Assembly: GCF_000378045.1 (NCBI RefSeq)
Contig: NZ_KB899121.1
Span: forward strand, 1-33,220
Origin: Marinobacterium rhizophilum DSM 18822
GTDB lineage: Bacteria > Pseudomonadota > Gammaproteobacteria > Pseudomonadales > Balneatricaceae
Direction of reading: 5' to 3'
Length of the DNA stretch: 33,220 nucleotides
The position numbers were made by a program, and so were the translations under genes. Shown here piece by piece: positions 16,160-23,487 of this stretch; within the stretch, counting starts at the first letter, position 1; each line of letters opens with the position of its first letter. The notes under the pieces are model-generated. The model searched no databases. It was not told where the DNA came from and saw only the letters and a program-made list of their open reading frames with translations.

Positions 16160-18073
16160 ATGAGCCCTGCACTCAGCGCCCGTGACGCCTGCGCGGCGCA
16201 ACACGACTATGCCGCTCTGGTGGCCTGTCGCTATGGCCTGATCTGGCTTGAATATCAGCCGAAGGATGGCTGCAACCGGCTGGTGCGTCTGTTCCGGGGC
16301 AGACGCCAGGTACTCACGCCACCGGGCTTTAGCGTGCGCAGCCGCGTACACGAATATGGCGGTGGTGCCTTTTGCGTGGCCGGGGATCGCGTAGTGTTCG
16401 TCAATGCTGCCGACCAGCAGATCTGGCTGCAACCGCTCGGTGACATCGATACGGTGCCAGGCTCGTTAAATTGCCTGCAGCTTACCCATACCCCCGATAC
16501 CCGCTATGGCGATCTGCTCTATGACCCCGGTCGGCGGCGACTGATTGCCGTTGCCGAAACGCATTATTCTGAGCGCAGCCAGCGTGCACCGCAGAATACT
16601 CTGGTGTCGCTGGGCTTAAGCAGCAAGGGGTCGCAGGGCCGTGGTTTCAGCGCAGCAGGCCCCCATACGCTGGCCAGCGGGCACGATTTCTACAGCTCGC
16701 CCTGCTTGAGTCCCGACGGCGGGGAGCTCGCTTGGCTGGCGTGGGATCACCCTCATCAGCCCTGGGTCTGCACGCGCCTGTTTCACGCGCGACTGGATAC
16801 GGAGGGCTACCCTGTGCAGCAGCGGGAACTCTCGGTGGGCGAGGGGCCTGAAGCGCTGTTTCAGCCGGGGTTTGATGCCGCAGGCCGGCTGCATGTTGTG
16901 AGTGACAGCAGCGGCTGGTGGAACCTGTACCGGCGGGACCGGTCCGGGTGCTGGGAGAATGTCTGTCCGCTGGCGGCGGAATTCGGCGTGGCACAGTGGC
17001 AGTTGGGTCTAAAGACATGGACGCGCGCCGAAAATGGCGACTACGTCTGTGCCCTGGTGGATCAGGGGTGTGGGCGTCTGCTGCATATCCAGGCGAGCAA
17101 ACCCGTGCGGGATATGGCGCCGGACTATGGCCTGATCCGGTCGGTCTGTGCGTTCGAGGGCCATATCTACTGTATCGGCCAGAGCAGCGATGCTGGCGTG
17201 GCCGTGCTTGCATTTGATAGCCACAGCGGCGAACCCCGCGTGCTGGCTGGTGGCGAGCCCGCGACGCATCGGGTTGCAGCGCCGGAGCCGTTTAGCTGCA
17301 CGGTGGCAGACACTGAGCAGGTGCATGGATTTATGTATTATCCAACCGGCCACTGCCCGGCACACCGCAGTGAGCCTGATGCCCGGCCCCCCCTGCTGAT
17401 CATGACCCACGGCGGCCCAACGGCCACCAGCTATCCGGAATACCGTCCTGCGCTGCAGTACTGGTGCAGCCAGGGGTTTGCCGTACTGGATCTGAACTAC
17501 CGTGGCAGCGCAGGTTTTGGTCGCGCCTACCGTCACCGTCTGGCCGGCAACTGGGGGCGCACCGATGTGGAGGATGTCGCCGCCGCGATAGACGCGCTGG
17601 GCAAAACCGGGCGTGTCGATACAGGGCGTGTTTTCATTCGCGGCAACAGCGCTGGTGGCTACACCACCCTGAGTGCGCTGGTCGGGCTGGAGGGGTTGAG
17701 GGCCGGCGCCAGCCTCTATGGCGTCAGCGATCCGCTATCGCTTGCACGTGTAACCCACAAGTTCGAATCCCGTTACCTTGACTGGCTTCTGCTCGAACCA
17801 GAGCGCGAGTCGAAGGCCGATGAAGCGCGTTTTAAAGCGCGTTCACCGCTGGCGAATGCCGGGCGTATCAGCGCGCCGGTGATTTTTTTCCAGGGCATGC
17901 AGGACAAGGTGGTCCTGCCGGATCAGACGCTGCGCATGGCCGCTACGCTGCGGACGCGCGGGATCGAGACCGAGGTGCAGCTGTTCGAGGACGAAGGTCA
18001 CGGCTTTCGACAGCTCGATAACCAGGTTCAGGTGCTGGAGCAGGAGCTGGCGTTCTATCGGCGCTATCTTTGA
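16160..18073 (+). CDS. pqqH: S9 family (prolyl-oligopeptidase-like) peptidase of the pqq operon
   Basis: A 637-residue protein with an N-terminal beta-propeller (about 1-390) and a C-terminal alpha/beta-hydrolase domain. The catalytic triad reads Ser497 in RGNSAGGYTTL, Asp582 in GMQDKVVLPDQ and His614 in FEDEGHGF; MTHGGPTATSYPEYRP supplies the oxyanion part. It lacks a signal peptide and should be cytosolic. It follows pqqE directly. In Pseudomonas aeruginosa an S9 peptidase at this place in pqqABCDE is named pqqH, and a role in PqqA or cofactor processing is suspected rather than shown. ATG 16160 is assumed; a GTG at 16103 would overlap pqqE by 23 bp and is possible. No M16-type PqqF/PqqG is present in the window. 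Confidence 0.88.
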   Translation: MSPALSARDACAAQHDYAALVACRYGLIWLEYQPKDGCNRLVRLFRGRRQVLTPPGFSVRSRVHEYGGGAFCVAGDRVVFVNAADQQIWLQPLGDIDTVPGSLNCLQLTHTPDTRYGDLLYDPGRRRLIAVAETHYSERSQRAPQNTLVSLGLSSKGSQGRGFSAAGPHTLASGHDFYSSPCLSPDGGELAWLAWDHPHQPWVCTRLFHARLDTEGYPVQQRELSVGEGPEALFQPGFDAAGRLHVVSDSSGWWNLYRRDRSGCWENVCPLAAEFGVAQWQLGLKTWTRAENGDYVCALVDQGCGRLLHIQASKPVRDMAPDYGLIRSVCAFEGHIYCIGQSSDAGVAVLAFDSHSGEPRVLAGGEPATHRVAAPEPFSCTVADTEQVHGFMYYPTGHCPAHRSEPDARPPLLIMTHGGPTATSYPEYRPALQYWCSQGFAVLDLNYRGSAGFGRAYRHRLAGNWGRTDVEDVAAAIDALGKTGRVDTGRVFIRGNSAGGYTTLSALVGLEGLRAGASLYGVSDPLSLARVTHKFESRYLDWLLLEPERESKADEARFKARSPLANAGRISAPVIFFQGMQDKVVLPDQTLRMAATLRTRGIETEVQLFEDEGHGFRQLDNQVQVLEQELAFYRRYL

Positions 18074-18122
18074 GGCTAGCGGATACTTTCGTTCAAGCGC
18101 CAGTGGAACAGAGCCACTGCCT

Positions 18123-18190
18123 GTGGGAGCCCGCTGCGCGGGCGATTAGCCCAGGTGTGCTTCCGATTCGCCCGCAGACCGGGCTCCCAC
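18123..18190. repeat. REP-like palindromic element
   Basis: An 11-bp perfect outer inverted repeat GTGGGAGCCCG (18123-18133) / CGGGCTCCCAC (18180-18190) encloses a second pair GCGGGCGA / TCGCCCGC. The GTGGGAGC-type head and nested arms resemble the extragenic palindromes of Pseudomonas-type genomes. It sits in the 3' region of the pqq operon. Confidence 0.75.
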
Positions 18191-18223
18191 GGTCTATCGC
18201 CATCTCTCTGTCTGCCAGTTAAC

Positions 18224-18257
18224 AGCAAAAAGCCACGCTGATGCGTGGCTTTTTGCT
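18224..18257. terminator. Bidirectional terminator between the pqq and TRAP operons
   Basis: A perfect 15-bp stem (18224-18238 with 18243-18257), loop TGAT, has an A run at its left foot and a T run at its right foot, so it can end both the pqq transcript and the convergent TRAP transcript. Confidence 0.93.
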
Positions 18258-18341
18258 TTCGTACCGCGGGCCGCCCTTTGCGACGGACAGGGACTGCGAA
18301 TAAGCGCGCCAGACGGCGTACTACCAGGCCTGTGATGGCTG

Positions 18342-19412
18342 CTAGTTAAGGTCGCTGGCGTAGCTTTTCTCGATGGTCTGTTCCGCCGCGGCGGATTCAC
18401 TGGCCAGCAGATCGAACCACTTTTCACCGTCCTTCACGTTGCCCTTGAACCAGTTGTAGACGGGTTCGGCCGCTTTTTTGAACGCGTCCTTCTGCTCGGG
18501 TGTGGGCACATAGACTTCGCCACCGGCGGCGCTGAATTCCTGGTAGGCCTTGATGGACTTGCGCTTGGGCGAGGCAAAGGTGGCCTGCTGCAGCGCCGAG
18601 AAGCCGTCTACGATCACGCGGCGCATGTCTTCCGGCATGTTCAGAAAGCTCTCGTTGTTCATGAACCAGTAGGCGGACATGTAGGCATGGCCATCCAGGG
18701 TGATGTACTTGAGCCCGGCTTCGGGGAACTTCATGCTCATGATGTCGGTAATGCCGTTCTTGGAACCTTCCACCACGCCGGTCTGGAACGAGGTGAAGAG
18801 TTCCGGCCAGGGGATCGGCGTCGGGCTGGCGCCCAGCGACTTCACCAGTTCCTGGGGCAGGTCCGATACCACGGTACGGATCTTCAGGCCCTCGATATCC
18901 TTGGGTGTCTTGATGGTGTGTTTGGTGTTGGCAAAGTTGCGCCAGCCGCCGGTGTTGCCAATGGTCATCAGGCGTACCTGATTGTCGGAGTCTTCAAGAA
19001 TGGACTTGCGCAGTTCGCGGGTGAAGTTGCCGGACAGCACGGTTTCGGCGACGCGGTCATCGCGCAGCAGGTAGGGCAGGTCCAGCACCTGGACATAGGG
19101 GAACATGTTGCCCACGCCGCTGGCGGTGGAGATGAACACGTCCACGGAGCCGTCTTCCAGCGCCTGCATGCACTCGGTGCCGTTGGCGCACAGCTGGGTA
19201 CCGATATACAGCTCCACGCCGATCTTGCCGTTGGAGTGGGCCTCGACGAAGTCCTTGAACACCACCAGGCCGTCGTAGTCTTCGTCGTTTTCGTTGGAGT
19301 TGGCCACTGCCCGCAGGTTGAACTCGGCGGCGGAACTGAGCGCGCCGAACAGCAGGGTGGCGCCCGCCAGAGTGCCCACCAGGGCAGACTTCAGGGTTTT
19401 GTTGATCACCAT
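18342..19412 (-). CDS. TRAP transporter substrate-binding protein (DctP family)
   Basis: A 356-residue periplasmic binding protein. Residues 1-28 form a signal peptide (VGTLAGATLLFGALSSAA), with cleavage likely before Glu30. The DctP fold is clear: FNLRAVANSNENDEDYDGLV, MQALEDGSVDVFISTASGVG, GGWRNF, and GLKIRTV with Arg179, the position that normally forms the salt bridge with an organic acid ligand. Then come WPELFTSFQTGVVEGSKNGI and the AYWFMNNESFLNMPEDMRRV tail. Cys75 and Cys81 may form a disulfide. Start at 19412 has GAGGAT upstream. Last gene of a Q-M-P operon. From the neighbours its ligand is probably an anionic sugar, with sulfoquinovose or its glycerol glycoside as best guess; this is inference. 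Confidence 0.93.
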   Translation of the reverse strand: MVINKTLKSALVGTLAGATLLFGALSSAAEFNLRAVANSNENDEDYDGLVVFKDFVEAHSNGKIGVELYIGTQLCANGTECMQALEDGSVDVFISTASGVGNMFPYVQVLDLPYLLRDDRVAETVLSGNFTRELRKSILEDSDNQVRLMTIGNTGGWRNFANTKHTIKTPKDIEGLKIRTVVSDLPQELVKSLGASPTPIPWPELFTSFQTGVVEGSKNGITDIMSMKFPEAGLKYITLDGHAYMSAYWFMNNESFLNMPEDMRRVIVDGFSALQQATFASPKRKSIKAYQEFSAAGGEVYVPTPEQKDAFKKAAEPVYNWFKGNVKDGEKWFDLLASESAAAEQTIEKSYASDLN

Positions 19413-19453
19413 GTGTAGATCCTCTTGCTTCTTCTTGTGGGTGGGGGGCTGCA

Positions 19454-20740
19454 TCAGGCGAGCCCGAGCCATCGGGGGATGGTCATGGACAGCGCCGGGA
19501 AGAACGTAATCAGGAAAATGACCACGATCTCGATGAACAGGAACGGCAGTATGGATTTGGCAATGGCTTCGACCTTTTCGCCCGACACGCTGGAGGCGAC
19601 AAAGAGCACCAGGCCCATGGGCGGCGTTGCCAGCCCCACGGTCAGGTTGACGCTCATGATGATGGCGAAGTGAATCGGGTCCACACCGATGCCGATAAAG
19701 ACCGGTGCCAGGATAGGCCCCAGAATGATGATCGCGGGGCCGGCATCCAGGAACATGCCCACCACGAACAGCAGTATGTTGATCATGAACAGCAGTATCA
19801 GCGGGTTGTCGCTGATGGTCAGTACCCAGCTGGCCAGCTGTTCGGCGGTATGGGACAGGCTGACCACGGTCTTGAACGCAATGGCCGCACCCACCAGCAA
19901 CAGCACCACGGCGGACGACTGGGCGCTGCGGGTGAAGATTCCCGGCAGTTCCTTGATCTTTACCGTCTTCATGACCCAGATGCTCAGCACCAGGGCATAG
20001 CCCACCGCAATGGCCGAGGCTTCGGTTGGGGTAAAGATGCCGCCCAGGATACCGCCCAGAATGATAACGGGCGTCAGCAGCGGCAGGAACGCACTCTTGG
20101 TGGCGGTGGCCCGCTGTGGCCAGCTCTGTTTGGGGCCGGCCACCGGGAAATCATATTTCTTGGCCATCAGGGCAATGACCGCCATCAGGCCGAGCCCCAC
20201 CAGGATGCCGGGCACCACACCGGCGGCGAAGAGTGCCGCCACCGACACTTCCATGGTGTAGGCGTAGATAATCATGATGCCTGAGGGCGGAATGATCGGC
20301 CCGATCACCGACGAGGCGGCGGTGATGGCGGCCGAGAAACGCCGGGTGTAGCCGTTTTTCTCCATGGCTGGAATCATCATGGAGCCGATGGCCGAGGTAT
20401 CCGCCACGGCCGACCCCGAGAGTCCGGCGAAGAGCATGCTCGACAGCACGTTGACGTGGGCCAGGCCACCGCGTACATGGCCGATAAAGGCCTGCGAGAA
20501 GTTGACCAGGCTGAGGGTGATGCCACCGCGGTTCATCAGTTCGCCCGCCAGCATGAAGAACGGAATGGCCATCAGCGGGAACGAATCGATGCCGTTATAG
20601 ATATTGCGAAACAGCATGGGGATATCCCGCTCCATGCCCTGGGTCATGAGCAGAATACCGGGGGCCGACAGCATGGCGAAAAACACCGGCATGCCGATCA
20701 GCAGGAAAATCAGGAACAGCGGCAGGAATAATACGAGCAT
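19454..20740 (-). CDS. TRAP transporter large permease (DctM family)
   Basis: A 428-residue inner-membrane protein with about 12 hydrophobic segments, the sodium-driven translocation subunit. Family signatures: LLIGMPVFFAMLSAPGILLM at the N-terminus, PFFMLAGELMNRGGIT, HVRGGLAHVNVLSSMLFAGL SGSAVADTSAIG, MIPAMEKNGYTRRFSAAITA and SSVIGPIIPPSGIMIIYAY, then ILLFVVGMFLDAGPAIIILG and VGLATPPMGL. Length is standard. It lies between the Q and P genes with short gaps on both sides (14 bp to the Q gene and 41 bp to the P gene). Confidence 0.95.
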   Translation of the reverse strand: MLVLFLPLFLIFLLIGMPVFFAMLSAPGILLMTQGMERDIPMLFRNIYNGIDSFPLMAIPFFMLAGELMNRGGITLSLVNFSQAFIGHVRGGLAHVNVLSSMLFAGLSGSAVADTSAIGSMMIPAMEKNGYTRRFSAAITAASSVIGPIIPPSGIMIIYAYTMEVSVAALFAAGVVPGILVGLGLMAVIALMAKKYDFPVAGPKQSWPQRATATKSAFLPLLTPVIILGGILGGIFTPTEASAIAVGYALVLSIWVMKTVKIKELPGIFTRSAQSSAVVLLLVGAAIAFKTVVSLSHTAEQLASWVLTISDNPLILLFMINILLFVVGMFLDAGPAIIILGPILAPVFIGIGVDPIHFAIIMSVNLTVGLATPPMGLVLFVASSVSGEKVEAIAKSILPFLFIEIVVIFLITFFPALSMTIPRWLGLA

Positions 20741-20754
20741 GATGCGTGATCCTT

Positions 20755-21312
20755 TTATTCGGCTTCCGGGAGGGACGAGGCGTCGAGCTCAGGCGCCGGG
20801 AACTCGTCTTTGCGCCCAAACAGGCGCCCGACTTCCCGTAACAGCAGTTCGGCATTGACCAGCAGCATGCTGCCAAAGCACACCGGCATGGCCAGATAGA
20901 TCCAGGCCCGGGACAGGTTGAAGGAGGCGGCTCGGGTGCGAAAACCACGCTGAAAAAATTCCAGCCCCAGGCTGAACAGCTGTATCAGTACCAGCGCCGA
21001 TATCAGCAGCAGGAAAAACTTGAGTACGGCCGTTGCCCGGGGGGGCAGGAAGCCATGCAGCATGTCGATGGCGACAAAGGACCCCTGGCGATAGGCATTG
21101 GCTGCCACCAGCGCCATCATCCAGATCATCAGTGCGCGGGCTGCTTCCTCGGGCCAGGGCAGGGCGTTGTTGAGTACGTAGCGGCAGAAGACCTGTAGCA
21201 GAATGCAAAGCACCATGGCGGCGACACAGATCCAGGCCACTGACTTGCCAATGCGAATCATCACCGCATTGATGAGTTCCAGCCAGCCAAGACAGAACTT
21301 GAGTATTTTCAT
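20755..21312 (-). CDS. TRAP transporter small permease (DctQ family)
   Basis: A 185-residue protein with four membrane helices. The DctQ signature is VFCRYVLNNALPWPEEAARA then LMIWMMALVAANAYRQGSFV and AIDML. The ATG at 21312 was preferred to a GTG at 21366 because family members start just before the first helix. The C-terminal tail FGRKDEFPAPELDASSLPEA is charged. First of the three TRAP genes, 105 bp downstream of the aldo/keto reductase gene and probably cotranscribed with it. The gap holds a hairpin GGGCACC-GCAAG-GGTGCCC (21361-21379) without a T run. Confidence 0.9.
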   Translation of the reverse strand: MKILKFCLGWLELINAVMIRIGKSVAWICVAAMVLCILLQVFCRYVLNNALPWPEEAARALMIWMMALVAANAYRQGSFVAIDMLHGFLPPRATAVLKFFLLLISALVLIQLFSLGLEFFQRGFRTRAASFNLSRAWIYLAMPVCFGSMLLVNAELLLREVGRLFGRKDEFPAPELDASSLPEAE

Positions 21313-21417
21313 GAGCTGCCACACCCTTTTATTAAAATTATTCAGGGGTTCAGTTTTAGAGGGCACCGCAAGGGTGCCCCGGAATCTCTGACAGAGTCGG
21401 ACGTTAAGGGTACTGGC

Positions 21418-22320
21418 TCAGGGAACTTCCTGGCCGGATGCCGCGCTCCAGAGTTCGAACCAGGTTTCCCGGTCAATGCGGATATCGCAGGCGCCGGACA
21501 GCGCGCGCACGCGTTCGATATTGTTGGTGCCCACCACTGGCATGATGCCGGCCGGATGGCTCATCAGCCAGGCCAGGGCCACGAGGTCCGGGCTGCTGTT
21601 ATTCTGCTCGGCGAGCCGGCGCAGCAGCGGGCGCAGCCGCTGCGCAGCGGGGGAGTCGCCAAACAGGGCTCCACCTGCCAGCGGCGACCAGGCCATGGCG
21701 GCCAGACCGTCCAGTTGCATGCTCGCCAGGGTGCCGTCGGTAAAGGCCTCGCGCTGCAGCAGGTTCATTTCAATCTGGTTCACGACCAGACGGTGTTTCA
21801 TGTGCTGCTGCAGCAGGCGCCAGTCCCAGTGCATGAAGTTGGATACGCCAAGCGCCCGGACCTTGCCGCTATCGACCAGGGCATCCAGTGCCGCGCCGGT
21901 TTCTGCCGCATCCATAAAGGGATCCGGGCGGTGAATCAGCAGCAGGTCGAGCTGTTCGCTGTGCAGGTTGGCCAGGCTGGTATCGACGCTGTTGCGGATA
22001 TAGGCGGCGCTGGTGTCGTAATACTTTACGCGCCGGCCGGGAAAGGTATCGGACACCAGGGCGATATCGCATTTGCTGACCAGCTGCATTTGCTGGCGCA
22101 GTGTGGGATCGGCGGCCAGTGCCTGCCCGAACAGGGCTTCGCAGCGGTAGTCGCCGTAGATATCGGCATGATCAAACGTGGTGATGCCCTGTTCCAGGCA
22201 GGTATCGATCTTGGCGCGCACGTTTGCCACCGAGGTATCGGCATCGTCCGCCAGACGCCAGACGCCGTAGACCAGTCGGCTGAATTCAACACCGGTATTG
22301 CCAAGCTGCACTTTTTCCAA
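21418..22320 (-). CDS. Aldo/keto reductase (YdhF/SmoB-like), candidate 6-oxo-glucose reductase
   Basis: A 300-residue NAD(P)H-dependent (beta/alpha)8 reductase. The tetrad is seen as Asp50 and Tyr55 (TTFDHADIYGDY), Lys83 (VSKCDI) and His130 (LLLIHRPDP). The sequence runs close to E. coli YdhF: GKVRALGVSNF, VVNQIEMNLLQ, LAAMAWSPLAGGALF and GIMPVVGTNNIERVRAL. The start is taken as TTG 22320, giving MEKVQLGNTGVEFSRLVYG with TGGAG upstream; GTG at 22347 is the alternative. It leads the TRAP operon and is divergent from the GntR gene. In sulfoquinovose monooxygenase clusters an AKR (SmoB) reduces 6-oxo-glucose to glucose; the same job fits here with the dioxygenase nearby, but that substrate is inferred from context only. 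Confidence 0.88.
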   Translation of the reverse strand: MEKVQLGNTGVEFSRLVYGVWRLADDADTSVANVRAKIDTCLEQGITTFDHADIYGDYRCEALFGQALAADPTLRQQMQLVSKCDIALVSDTFPGRRVKYYDTSAAYIRNSVDTSLANLHSEQLDLLLIHRPDPFMDAAETGAALDALVDSGKVRALGVSNFMHWDWRLLQQHMKHRLVVNQIEMNLLQREAFTDGTLASMQLDGLAAMAWSPLAGGALFGDSPAAQRLRPLLRRLAEQNNSSPDLVALAWLMSHPAGIMPVVGTNNIERVRALSGACDIRIDRETWFELWSAASGQEVP

Positions 22321-22462
22321 GGGATTCGGTCTCCACGTTTTTTGCACTTGCCGGCGCTACCGGCGAGGCAGGAAAATTCTTGTTGTCCGGTACCCCCGAC
22401 TGCGCAACGGGTTGCAGCCAGGTTGGTAGCCGATGTTGCACTCACCCTATCAGCGTATTCTA

Positions 22463-22476
22463 TTGATGTAAATCAA
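22463..22476. promoter_or_regulatory. FNR/Anr box
   Basis: TTGAT-GTAA-ATCAA matches the FNR/Anr consensus TTGAT-N4-ATCAA at all ten defined positions. It lies in the divergent promoter, about 104 bp before the GntR start and 143 bp before the AKR start, touching the GntR operator. It predicts oxygen control of one or both transcripts. Confidence 0.65.
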
Positions 22477-22489
22477 TCATGCATGAATT
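22475..22489. promoter_or_regulatory. Putative GntR operator, copy 1 (AKR-TRAP / gntR divergent promoter)
   Basis: AATCATGCATGAATT is the exact reverse complement of the site at 24788-24802 before the dioxygenase gene. Its core TCATGCATGA is a perfect palindrome. It overlaps the FNR box by two bases. Confidence 0.7.
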
Positions 22490-22490
22490 G

Positions 22491-22520
22491 TTGTGCTTTA
22501 TCGGTCAGGACCGGTATATT
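22491..22520 (+). promoter_or_regulatory. Candidate gntR promoter
   Basis: A -35-like TTGTGC (22491-22496), an 18-bp spacer and a -10 TATATT (22515-22520). An inverted repeat CGGTC-AG-GACCG (22502-22513) fills the spacer and may be another operator. Confidence 0.45.
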
Positions 22521-22579
22521 GCAATTGTCCCCTGATAGTTCATTGGGCCATTACGTGTACGGACACTGAGGAATCACGG

Positions 22580-23299
22580 GTGTTAACAAACCAAAAATCC
22601 AAAAAACTGCCCCTGTATATCCAGATCGGCGAGCTGCTGCACCGCGAGATCGCCGCCGGTCACTGGCAGCCGGGCGAGCGCCTGCCGGTCGAGTCGGAGC
22701 TGGCCGCCAGCCTCAGCGTTGCCGTGGGAACGCTGCGCAAGGCACTGGCCAAACTGGAAGGCGATGGCCTGCTGGAACGCCGGCAGGGCTCGGGTACCTA
22801 CGTCAAGCGCGCGCCGACCGGCACCGCCATCTATCAGTTTTTCCACCTGGAGCTGCTCGGCGGCGGCGGCGTGCCCCGCGCCGATACGCTGGCCGTTTCG
22901 ATGGTGCAGTCAGCGGAGGTGGCGCAGCAACTGGAAATGGACTATCTCGAAGCCAAGCTTTGGTCAATCCGGCGTCGACGCTACCTCAACAATCTGCCGG
23001 TGGCGGTGGAGGAAATCTGGATTGATCATCGCCACAGCGACAGCCTGAGCGCCGACGATCTGCACGAGTCGCTGTACATGCACTACCGCGAGGTCTTTGA
23101 TTTCTGGATCGGCCGGGTTGAAGACCGGATCGACTGTGCCATCGCGCCGGACTGGGTTACCGAACAGCTGGGCCTGCCAGCAGGCACCATTCTGGCGCGG
23201 GTCGAGCGCAAGGGCTGGTCCAACAGTAACCAGGTGGAGGAGTTTTCGCGCACCTGGTTTGATCCGCACAAGTGCCGCTATTTCGCCCGCTGGTCCTGA
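22580..23299 (+). CDS. GntR family transcriptional regulator (HutC/UTRA type)
   Basis: A 239-residue regulator. The winged HTH occupies about residues 10-75: LPLYIQIGELLHREIAAGHW, QPGERLPVESELAASLSVAV and LEGDGLLERRQGSGTYV. A UTRA effector domain follows (about 90-235), ending RVERKGWSNSNQVEEFSRTW FDPHKCRYFARW; UTRA domains usually bind sugars, amino acids or sugar phosphates. The GTG start at 22580 has GAGGAA at 22568-22573. It stands in the middle of the gene cluster, and a related palindrome is found before all three cluster transcripts, so it most likely represses the AKR-TRAP operon, itself with the Gfo/Idh gene, and the dioxygenase. Sulfoquinovose clusters in other bacteria also carry GntR/HutC-type regulators. 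Confidence 0.92.
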   Translation: MLTNQKSKKLPLYIQIGELLHREIAAGHWQPGERLPVESELAASLSVAVGTLRKALAKLEGDGLLERRQGSGTYVKRAPTGTAIYQFFHLELLGGGGVPRADTLAVSMVQSAEVAQQLEMDYLEAKLWSIRRRRYLNNLPVAVEEIWIDHRHSDSLSADDLHESLYMHYREVFDFWIGRVEDRIDCAIAPDWVTEQLGLPAGTILARVERKGWSNSNQVEEFSRTWFDPHKCRYFARWS

Positions 23300-23329
23300 G
23301 GTCGGCAGGGGGGGAATTCATATATCAAT

Positions 23330-23346
23330 GATTCATGTCATGAATC
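23330..23346. promoter_or_regulatory. Putative GntR operator, copy 2 (before the Gfo/Idh gene)
   Basis: GATTCATG-T-CATGAATC is a perfect 8+1+8 palindrome, 141 bp before the oxidoreductase start. The half-site matches the sites at 22475 and 24788/24803. Confidence 0.75.
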
Positions 23347-23487
23347 CTTGGAGCACCATACCGGCGCCGCTTCCTGCTAGTGGCGGCGTGGCCAGGTCCG
23401 GCCTGCAGGCCGGTGATTGAGGAGGCGACCAGCGGTGGCCTCACTGATGTTGTCTACAGCAATAATAAAAGTGGAGAGCGATTACTT

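Noticed and set aside
21361-21379. Terminator between the AKR gene and the TRAP genes
   Set aside because: Good hairpin but no T run on the minus strand, so cotranscription is kept as the simpler reading.
21556-22569. 337-codon plus-strand frame opposite the AKR gene
   Set aside because: Antisense shadow of a clear aldo/keto reductase; it also runs over the divergent promoter.
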